This document shows, in pieces, positions 6,369-11,712 of a DNA stretch of 11,712 nucleotides. The notes below the pieces were generated by a model, which did not search any database, was not told where the DNA came from, and saw only the letters and a program-made list of their open reading frames with translations. Position 1 is the first letter of the stretch. Each line of letters opens with the position of its first letter. The DNA is from DATKKK01 sp035542975 (GTDB taxonomy: Archaea > Thermoproteota > Bathyarchaeia > Bathyarchaeales > Bathycorpusculaceae). The position numbers were made by a program, and so were the translations under genes. The DNA lies in NCBI GenBank assembly GCA_035542975.1, contig DATKKK010000073.1, forward strand, positions 1 through 11,712. The letters are read 5' to 3'.

Positions 6369-7667
6369 TTGAGAATAGGCTTTTTCGTTTGGGAATACCC
6401 GCCAGCACTCGTTGGCGGTTTAGGCACATATGCAGATTATATTACACGTGAATTTGTTTCAATGGGTAATGATGTAACGGTTTTTACCCTTAATCCTGGA
6501 AACCTGAAAACACGGGAGGTCATTAAAGGGGTTGAGGTTCACAGGCCGCTCATCGTGGATGCAAGTAATGTTTTTCCCATGTTTGTTATTGATGATTTGA
6601 AGAAATGGGGTACAAACATACGATTATTTAACGACATTTTCATTTACAACACGTTGAGTGCCACGAAATTTATCAACAGTACGTTGAAGAAGGAAGGATG
6701 CAACTACGATGTTGTTTGCGTGCATGACTGGTTAAGCAGCATAGCAGGAATCATAGCGAAAAATGAAACAAAGGTTCCTGTGGCTTTTCACGTTCACAGC
6801 ACTGAGTGGGGAAGAAGTGGAGGGCAGGGTTCAGAGGTTGTTTCTTATCTTGAATGGGCAACATCTCAAAAAGTAGACAAAATAGTGACCGTAAGCCACG
6901 CCATGCAAGAAGATTTAGCAAGACACGGGTGGCCAAAATCAAAAATAAGCGTGGTATGGAACGGCGTTGACCCCGAACGTTACAGTCCTGACAATTGCAA
7001 CCGTGAAGAAGTCGAGGCGATCCGCAACAAGTATGGAATCAAGCCAGACGAGAAGATGGTTCTCTTTCTCGGAAGGTTAACGTGGGTGAAGGGGGTCACT
7101 AACCTAGTTCAGGCAATGCCCATGATTTTAGAAGAGTATCCTAACACGAAGCTTGTGATTCTGGGCAAGGGTGAACAGCAGAACGACATAATCGAAGCTG
7201 CAAACAGGCTTGGAATAAACGGTAGTGTCATCTGTAGATTTGATTTTGTGCCCGAAAGAGAGAGAATTCTGCACTATGCAGCTTCTGATGTTTGTGTCTT
7301 TCCGTCCACTTACGAACCCTTTGGTATTGTAAGCTTAGAAGCCATGTCGATGGCGAAACCCATAGCAGTAGGTGCGCAGGGTGTGGTCGGCTTCCGAGAG
7401 CAAGTCGTGCCGTTTGGTCCTGACCAGAACGGGGTGCACGTGAATGGAGGCAACCCAGCTGATATCGCATGGGGAATCAAAGAAATCTTGTCAGACAGTG
7501 AACGGGCTAAGAAATGGGGAGAAAACGGCAGAAAAAGAGTTTTACAGTACTTTACTTGGAGAAAAGCGGCAGAACAAACACTTCAAATATACGATAGGCT
7601 TCTGAACCCGCAAAAACAAGAAGAATTCAGAGTAGTCGACTTGATGGACAAGATAATACGAACATAA
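6369..7667 (+). CDS. GT4/GT5-like glycosyltransferase, candidate glycogen/glucan synthase
   Basis: A 432-residue GT-B retaining glycosyltransferase, paralogous to the one at 1687-2907. N-domain: FFVWEYPPALVGG with Gly16-Gly17, VHDW (His119, Asp120), HVHSTEWG (His143). C-domain: WNGVD, LGRLTWVKG with Arg236 and Lys241, and E-x7-E at Glu316...Glu324 in YEPFGIVSLE. It should be catalytically competent and cytoplasmic, moving sugar from a nucleotide sugar to a glucan or other acceptor. As in its paralogue, the Lys of K-x-G-G is absent. TTG 6369 is the first possible start because TAG at 6366-6368 is in frame directly before it. GGTG at 6358-6361 is well spaced, and the N-terminus begins exactly at the conserved MRI strand. 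It ends 11 bases from the convergent phosphoglycerate kinase gene. Confidence 0.9.
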   Translation: MRIGFFVWEYPPALVGGLGTYADYITREFVSMGNDVTVFTLNPGNLKTREVIKGVEVHRPLIVDASNVFPMFVIDDLKKWGTNIRLFNDIFIYNTLSATKFINSTLKKEGCNYDVVCVHDWLSSIAGIIAKNETKVPVAFHVHSTEWGRSGGQGSEVVSYLEWATSQKVDKIVTVSHAMQEDLARHGWPKSKISVVWNGVDPERYSPDNCNREEVEAIRNKYGIKPDEKMVLFLGRLTWVKGVTNLVQAMPMILEEYPNTKLVILGKGEQQNDIIEAANRLGINGSVICRFDFVPERERILHYAASDVCVFPSTYEPFGIVSLEAMSMAKPIAVGAQGVVGFREQVVPFGPDQNGVHVNGGNPADIAWGIKEILSDSERAKKWGENGRKRVLQYFTWRKAAEQTLQIYDRLLNPQKQEEFRVVDLMDKIIRT

Positions 7668-7693
7668 AAAAAGGGTTGCTAGGCTTTTCTAGC
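7666..7693 (-). terminator. Hairpin and T-tract terminator after pgk
   Basis: GCTAG at 7678-7682 pairs with CTAGC at 7689-7693 around a six-base loop, extendable by one T-A pair. On the minus strand the hairpin is followed by AACCC and seven T residues (7672-7666). It overlaps the last codons of phosphoglycerate kinase and abuts the stop of the convergent glycosyltransferase gene. Confidence 0.55.
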
Positions 7694-8908
7694 AGCAGCT
7701 TTCTCTAACGCAACGACGCCTGGCAGTTTCTTGCCCATCAAAAACTCTATCAGCGCTCCGCCCGCCGTGCTAACGTACGAGATTTTGTTGAACACGCCGA
7801 ATTCTTGCAAAGCGGCTATCGTGTGTCCTCCTCCAGCCAAAGAGAACGCCTTTGAGCTTGCGATGGCTTCCAAAACCTTCTTTGTTCCAAAACTGAACTC
7901 CTTGTTTTCATAAACTCCCATGGGTCCGCTGACCACGATTGTTTTCGCTCTGGTTATCAGCTTAGCGTATTTATCGACTGTTTTTGCTCCGATGTCCATC
8001 ATGGAATGTTCGGTGGGTAGTTTCTCAACGGTTAATTCCTTTCTTCTGCCGCCGTCCTCAACTGCAACGTCAACGGGCGTTTTGATCTTGTCTGGATATT
8101 TCTGCAAGAGCGCTTTTATGCCTGATATGAACGGCATGAGTTCTTTTTTCTCAAGAAATTCCATGTTCGGCTTGCCGAGGTTTACTCCCTTTGCCGCTAG
8201 GAATACTTGACCAACGACTCCGCCCGTGAGTATGTAGTCGGCTATGCTATTGTCCAGCACATATTTTGAGATTTCTAGTGAATCGTCGGCTTTGGCGCCT
8301 CCGATTATGAAAACGCATGGTTTTTCTGGGTTTTCCAACACCTTGCTCAATGATTTAAGCTCTCTTTCCATTATTCGTCCTGCAGCGCTCGGCAACACGG
8401 CTGTGAAGCCTATCAGTGATGCCTGCGCTCTGTGTGCGGCTGCAAACGCGTCGTTGACAAACAAGTCAGCCAGAGGGGCAAGTTTTTTGACGAGTTCTGT
8501 CTTGGCTTGTTCTTCAGGCGTTCCTTCTTTCGTTTCGCCTGCGAAAGTCCTCACGTTTTCCAGAACAAGGATTTCTCCGCTTTTCAACTTCTTTATCGCT
8601 TCTTTGGCTTTGTCTCCGAAAACGTCGTCAACATACTTTACTGGTTTGCTTAAGGCTTTGCTGAGGATTTCAGTATGCTGCTTTAGCGGTATAAAATCAG
8701 GGTCGCCCTTTCGTCCTTGATGTGCAAGAACGACGACTTTTGCGCCTTTTTTTGCGAGTTCCTTGATTGTTGTTTCGCCGTGGGCGCGGATTCTTGAGTC
8801 GTCTAAGACTTTTTTGCTTTCGGGATCTACGGGCGAGTTGAAGTCAACCCTTACGAGCACTACTTTGTCTTTCACGTTCACGTCGTCTAGTGTTAAGTAT
8901 CGTGTCAT
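7679..8908 (-). CDS. pgk: Phosphoglycerate kinase, archaeal type
   Basis: A 409-residue enzyme that interconverts 1,3-bisphosphoglycerate plus ADP with 3-phosphoglycerate plus ATP in the cytoplasm. Visible motifs: VRVDFNSPVD (19-28), DDSRIRAH (36-43), LAHQGRKGDPDF (61-72), LENVRTF (116-122), VNDAFAAAHR (151-160), GGAKADDS (203-210), then SGPMGVYE and AGGGHT in the nucleotide-binding C-domain. AHQGRKGDPDF and NDAFAAAHR are typical of archaeal rather than bacterial forms, and the length is normal. The ATG at 8908 follows GAAGGTGA closely. It lies 67 bases after the gap stop on the same strand and is probably cotranscribed with it as a gap-pgk pair. A TTTATAA at 8924-8930 is too near the start to serve as its promoter. 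It ends in a hairpin/T-tract. Confidence 0.97.
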   Translation of the reverse strand: MTRYLTLDDVNVKDKVVLVRVDFNSPVDPESKKVLDDSRIRAHGETTIKELAKKGAKVVVLAHQGRKGDPDFIPLKQHTEILSKALSKPVKYVDDVFGDKAKEAIKKLKSGEILVLENVRTFAGETKEGTPEEQAKTELVKKLAPLADLFVNDAFAAAHRAQASLIGFTAVLPSAAGRIMERELKSLSKVLENPEKPCVFIIGGAKADDSLEISKYVLDNSIADYILTGGVVGQVFLAAKGVNLGKPNMEFLEKKELMPFISGIKALLQKYPDKIKTPVDVAVEDGGRRKELTVEKLPTEHSMMDIGAKTVDKYAKLITRAKTIVVSGPMGVYENKEFSFGTKKVLEAIASSKAFSLAGGGHTIAALQEFGVFNKISYVSTAGGALIEFLMGKKLPGVVALEKAAARKA

Positions 8909-8975
8909 TCTTTCACCTTCATGTTATAAAAGAAAAAAATTGTGGGAGAGCTTTGTTTTATGGTTGTGTTTGAGG

Positions 8976-9989
8976 CTAGAAGCCTGCTTTCTTCCCTACG
9001 AGTTCTATGAGTTCGACCATGCGACAGCTGAAGCCCCATTCGTTGTCGTACCATGCTAGGACTTTGACGAAGTTGCCTCCTAGCACCATGGTTGATTGGG
9101 CGTCGAAGGCAGCTGAGTATGTGCTGTGGTTGAAGTCTGTCGAGACCACGGGGTCTTCTGTGTACGTCAATATGTCCTTCAATGGTCCTTCTGCGGCTTT
9201 CTTGAAGGCTGCGTTGATTTCTTCTTTGGTTGTGCTTTTTTCCAGCACGCAGGTTAGGTCTACTATTGAGACGTTTGGTACGGGTACGCGGAGGGCGATT
9301 CCGTTCATTCTTCCCGTGAGTTCAGGGAGAACCAGTGTGGCTGCTACGGCGGCTCCTGTGGTGGTGGGTATGATGTTGATTGCTCCGGCTCTGGCTCGGC
9401 GTAGGTCTGGATGCACGAGGTCTTGGATTCTCTGGTCGTTTGTGTAAGCATGCGCTGTAGTCATTAAGGCTTGTTTTAAGCCGAAGTTGTCGTTTAGGAC
9501 TTTGGCTACTGGCGCGACACAGTTGGTAGTGCATGAAGCGTTCGAGAGTATGTTGTGTTTTTCGGGGTCGTATGTCTGGTGGTTTACGCCCATGACTATG
9601 GTGGCGTCTGGGTTTTTGGCTGGTGCGGAAATCAAGACTTTTTTGGCTCCTGCTGTCAGGTGTGCTGAGGCTTTTTCTCGGTCTGTGAACAGTCCAGTGG
9701 ATTCTACAGCTAAGTATACGCCTAGGTTTTTCCATGGGAGTTGTGCAGGGTCGCGTTGGGCGAGGGTGAGTATGCGTTTTCCGTTGACGGTTATAGCGTC
9801 TTTTTCTGCTTCTACTGGGAATGGTGCTCTTCCGTGGACTGAATCATACTTTAACAAGTGTGCTAGTGTTTTTGAGTCGGCGATGTCGTTTACAGCCATG
9901 AATTCGATGTTGGCTTTTCTTTCTATGGCTGCTCTGAACAGGAGGCGTCCGATTCTGCCGAAACCGTTTATTCCTACTTTTATTGGCAT
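8976..9989 (-). CDS. gap: Glyceraldehyde-3-phosphate dehydrogenase, class I (bacterial type)
   Basis: A 337-residue phosphorylating GAPDH that reversibly converts glyceraldehyde-3-phosphate to 1,3-bisphosphoglycerate with NAD(P). N-terminal Rossmann signature INGFGRIGR (7-15), ESTG (96-99), active-site SNASCTTNC with Cys153, catalytic His180 in TAHAYTNDQ, DLRRARAGAINIIPT (195-209), and the C-terminal WYDNEWGFSCRM. This is the class I family of bacteria and eukaryotes, not the class II enzyme usual in archaea. Asp35 favours NAD, but the NAD-typical Leu-Pro pair reads Leu191-Val192, so cofactor choice is uncertain. The ATG at 9989 is chosen over an upstream in-frame start because it begins exactly at MPIKVGINGF and has GGTGA before it. 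The longer form would overlap the oxidoreductase gene. It sits upstream of pgk. Confidence 0.97.
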   Translation of the reverse strand: MPIKVGINGFGRIGRLLFRAAIERKANIEFMAVNDIADSKTLAHLLKYDSVHGRAPFPVEAEKDAITVNGKRILTLAQRDPAQLPWKNLGVYLAVESTGLFTDREKASAHLTAGAKKVLISAPAKNPDATIVMGVNHQTYDPEKHNILSNASCTTNCVAPVAKVLNDNFGLKQALMTTAHAYTNDQRIQDLVHPDLRRARAGAINIIPTTTGAAVAATLVLPELTGRMNGIALRVPVPNVSIVDLTCVLEKSTTKEEINAAFKKAAEGPLKDILTYTEDPVVSTDFNHSTYSAAFDAQSTMVLGGNFVKVLAWYDNEWGFSCRMVELIELVGKKAGF

Positions 9990-10043
9990 GTTATCTTCAC
10001 CATTATTCGCAATTTGTTTGTGTTTACTAGTGGAAAGGCTTCT

Positions 10044-10056
10044 TCTAATTAATTTT
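10044..10056 (-). promoter_or_regulatory. Possible promoter of the gap-pgk unit
   Basis: In the 101-base gap before gap, the minus strand reads GGAAAATTAATTAG, a purine-rich BRE-like start followed by an A/T-rich TATA-like stretch about 60 bases before the ATG. A start near 10023 would leave a leader of about 34 bases carrying GGTGA. The match is weak, but the gap and the T-tract behind the preceding gene favour a separate promoter. Confidence 0.35.
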
Positions 10057-10060
10057 CCGA

Positions 10061-10077
10061 CAAAAAATAGAAGAAAG
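10061..10077 (-). terminator. T-rich tract after the oxidoreductase gene
   Basis: Thirteen bases after the oxidoreductase stop, the minus strand reads CTTTCTTCTATTTTTTG. Pyrimidine-rich runs with several consecutive T residues are typical archaeal intrinsic terminators. No stable hairpin precedes it. Confidence 0.42.
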
Positions 10078-10090
10078 TGATGGAGATTGC

Positions 10091-11437
10091 TTAGCGGAGT
10101 TTCATCAGCACCATTTCTGCTGCTAGGACAAGGGGTTCCCATGTTTCGCACACGGGTGGCGCGTAGGCTGTGTCTGCTTTTGCGAGTTCTCGTGCGGTCA
10201 TCTGTTTTTGTATGGCGAAGGATATGGCGTTTATGCGTTGAGTTACTTCTTCGCCGCCGATGATTTGGGCGCCGATTACTCGTTGGGATTCTTTTTCAAC
10301 GACGAGTTTGACTCTTATCGGTAAGGCTCCTGGGTAGTAGTCGGCTTTGGTTTTTGAGGTTATGGTTCCTGTTATGGTTTCGATTCCTGCTCTTTTTGCT
10401 GCAGTTTCGGTTAATCCTGTTACGCCCACGTCTGTGTCGAATAGTCTTGAGACGGCTGAGCCTAGGACGCCTGTGAATAGCGCGTAGCCTCCTGCGGCGT
10501 TTATTCCTGCTACTTTGCCTTGTCTTACGGCTACAGTGCCGAATTGGGCTGCTGTGGGTTTTTGTGTTATTATGTGTGGGGATTCGGCGCAGTCGCCTAC
10601 TGCATAGATGTCTTTGATGTTGGTTTCCATTCTGGCAGTTGTTTTGATGAGTTTGGTTTCGCCTAGGATTACGCCTGCTTTTGCGGCGAGTTCAGTGTTT
10701 CCTCTTACTCCGAAGGCGCTGATGAATAGGTCGGCGTTGATTTCTTCTTTGCACGCGACTATTCCCGTTATGTTTTCGGTTCCTATGCATTCTTCAACGC
10801 CTTTTCCTGTGAGTATGACCATGCCTTTTTCGGTTAGCATTTCTTGGACTATTTTTGCCATGTCTGGGTCGAGCATTTGAGGCAGGATCTGCGGTAATAG
10901 TTCGACGACGGTGACTTTGACGCCTCTTTCCTGCAGAGCTATGGCAAGTTCAAGTCCGATCAGGCCTGCTCCCATGACTACGGCGGTTTTGGCTCCGTTT
11001 TTGATGGCTTGGTCGATTTTTTCTCCGTCTTCTAGCGTTCTGAGCGAGTGTATGCCTTTTTTTTCTCTTCCTTTTATGGGTGGCATGAAGTTGTTTGCGC
11101 CTGTGGCTATGATGAGGCTGTCGTAAGGTATCGTCTCGGTCTTGCCTGTGCTGTCTACGGTTTCGACGGTTTTGTTCGTGGGGTTTATGTTTGTGGCTTT
11201 GGTTTCGGTGCGCAAGTCCAGTTTCATCATTTGGAAGTAGGCTGGTTGGAAGACGATTAGGCTTTGGAAGCTTGGGATTTGTCCGCCTATGACGAAGGGC
11301 AATCCGCAGCGGCTGTATCCGCAGTGTTTTTCTTCAGTCAGTATCGTGATTTCGGCTGTGCGGTCGGTTTTTCTGGCTGCTGAGGCTGCGTCTACTCCTG
11401 CGGCGTGTGCGCCGATTATGATTATGCGTCTAGGCAT
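10091..11437 (-). CDS. FAD-dependent pyridine nucleotide-disulfide oxidoreductase (CoA-disulfide reductase/NADH oxidase-like)
   Basis: A 448-residue flavoprotein of the group containing CoA-disulfide reductase, NADH oxidase and NADH peroxidase. FAD-binding start IIIIGAHAAG (5-14), redox-active Cys44 in YSRCGLPF, IIATGANN (109-116), NAD(P)H-binding GAGLIGLE (156-163), second FAD motif IYAVGDCAE, and a C-terminal dimerisation domain ending DTAYAPPVCETW. It uses NAD(P)H to reduce a disulfide, oxygen, peroxide or polysulfide; the substrate is not readable. A second cysteine, Cys39, lies five residues before Cys44, giving C-x4-C as in dihydrolipoamide dehydrogenase. The ATG at 11437 follows AAGGTAAG, which overlaps the end of gcvH; the two genes are 10 bases apart and likely cotranscribed. 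A link to lipoyl chemistry is therefore possible but unproven. Confidence 0.87.
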   Translation of the reverse strand: MPRRIIIIGAHAAGVDAASAARKTDRTAEITILTEEKHCGYSRCGLPFVIGGQIPSFQSLIVFQPAYFQMMKLDLRTETKATNINPTNKTVETVDSTGKTETIPYDSLIIATGANNFMPPIKGREKKGIHSLRTLEDGEKIDQAIKNGAKTAVVMGAGLIGLELAIALQERGVKVTVVELLPQILPQMLDPDMAKIVQEMLTEKGMVILTGKGVEECIGTENITGIVACKEEINADLFISAFGVRGNTELAAKAGVILGETKLIKTTARMETNIKDIYAVGDCAESPHIITQKPTAAQFGTVAVRQGKVAGINAAGGYALFTGVLGSAVSRLFDTDVGVTGLTETAAKRAGIETITGTITSKTKADYYPGALPIRVKLVVEKESQRVIGAQIIGGEEVTQRINAISFAIQKQMTARELAKADTAYAPPVCETWEPLVLAAEMVLMKLR

Positions 11438-11447
11438 GTGGCTTACC

Positions 11448-11712
11448 TTATTTCTTTAGGGATTTGTGCCATTCGACTGCTTTGTTGAAATCCATTAAGC
11501 CTGTGAGTTCGGCTTGCAGGTTAGTTGGTTTTAGAATTAGCAACCAGCCTTTTGTGTATGGGTCTTCGTTCAGGAGTTCGGGTTTTGATTGTACTTCGGC
11601 GTTTACTTGTTCTATGGTTCCGCTTATCGGGGCGACTAGGTCTGATACGGCTTTTACTGATTCCACCGTGCCGTATGGTGCGTTCTGCGTTATGGCTGTT
11701 CCTGTGCTTGGC
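11448..11712 (-). CDS. gcvH: Glycine cleavage system H protein (lipoyl carrier), partial
   Basis: The reading frame runs out of the right edge; the C-terminal 87 residues are visible, so about 40 N-terminal residues are missing. The lipoyl-attachment motif GTVESVKAVSD is intact, with the modified lysine encoded at 11652-11654. It is followed by the family signatures APISGTIEQVN, ELLNEDPYTKGWLL and the C-terminal helix ending WHKSLKK. H protein carries the aminomethyl group and reducing equivalents between the P, T and L proteins of glycine cleavage. In some archaea and bacteria related proteins serve as lipoate carriers in sulfur oxidation (LbpA), which cannot be excluded from this fragment. 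A GTG codon at 11666 is an internal valine of the motif, not the start. The downstream oxidoreductase gene begins 10 bases after its stop. Confidence 0.92.
   Translation of the reverse strand, partial: PSTGTAITQNAPYGTVESVKAVSDLVAPISGTIEQVNAEVQSKPELLNEDPYTKGWLLILKPTNLQAELTGLMDFNKAVEWHKSLKK

Noticed and set aside
8244..8720. Long open frame on the plus strand opposite pgk
   Set aside because: It is antisense to a fully conserved pgk, has low-complexity Ser/Leu-rich content and no recognisable motif; a codon-bias shadow. The same applies to open frames opposite gap at 9007-9447 and 9487-10080.
8924..8930. TTTATAA before pgk on the minus strand as an independent promoter
   Set aside because: It is centred only about 19 bases from the ATG, so transcription would begin inside the coding region and lose the GGTGA site.
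8959..8984. AGGCT/AGCCT hairpin at the gap stop codon as a terminator
   Set aside because: The five-base stem with a three-base loop is not followed by a T-tract on the minus strand, and pgk lies only 67 bases on, so readthrough is more likely.
9990..10151. In-frame N-terminal extension of GAPDH by 54 residues
   Set aside because: It would overlap the end of the oxidoreductase gene, the added residues are not part of the GAPDH family, and ATG 9989 has its own ribosome-binding site and begins at the conserved Rossmann strand.

Overview
The window looks archaeal, most likely from the TACK/Bathyarchaeia side of the tree. The lineage is my inference from protein style; no marker gene is present. 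Supporting signs are a phosphoglycerate kinase with archaeal-type motifs, TATA-box promoters (TTTATAAG, TTTATATA), Shine-Dalgarno cores of the GGTGA type, and frequent TTG and GTG starts. The window is gene-dense, with short spacers and no RNA genes, mobile elements or CRISPR array that I could see.

Left part (1-1690), plus strand: the 3' end of an unrecognised gene, a small two-helix membrane protein behind a clear TATA box, and a multi-pass PAP2/AUR1-like membrane enzyme with an intact His-His-Asp triad. It ends in a convergent 96-base spacer with two small hairpins.

Central part (1687-7667) is a glucan/glycoconjugate locus. On the minus strand, one TATA box preceded by a perfect 14-bp palindrome drives a small winged-helix protein, then a half-size GT-B glycosyltransferase that has lost its catalytic residues and its whole C-terminal domain, then a complete GT4/GT5-like glycosyltransferase (ATGA overlap). 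Upstream on the same strand is a GH57 alpha-glucanase. Divergent to it, on the plus strand, are a catalytically degenerate PD-(D/E)XK-fold protein with a charged tail and a second complete glycosyltransferase.

Right part (7679-11712), minus strand: lipoyl H-protein (gcvH, 5' end outside the window), an FAD/NAD(P)H disulfide-type oxidoreductase 10 bases behind it, a bacterial-type (class I) glyceraldehyde-3-phosphate dehydrogenase, and archaeal-type phosphoglycerate kinase, closed by a hairpin/T-tract terminator.

Together the genes suggest storage or surface glucan synthesis and breakdown (two GTs, GH57), next to lower glycolysis/gluconeogenesis (gap-pgk) and a one-carbon or lipoyl-linked redox pair. 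The most unusual content is the pairing of an active glycosyltransferase with a dead half-copy under a self-contained regulator/operator module, plus the pseudo-nuclease beside the second glycosyltransferase.
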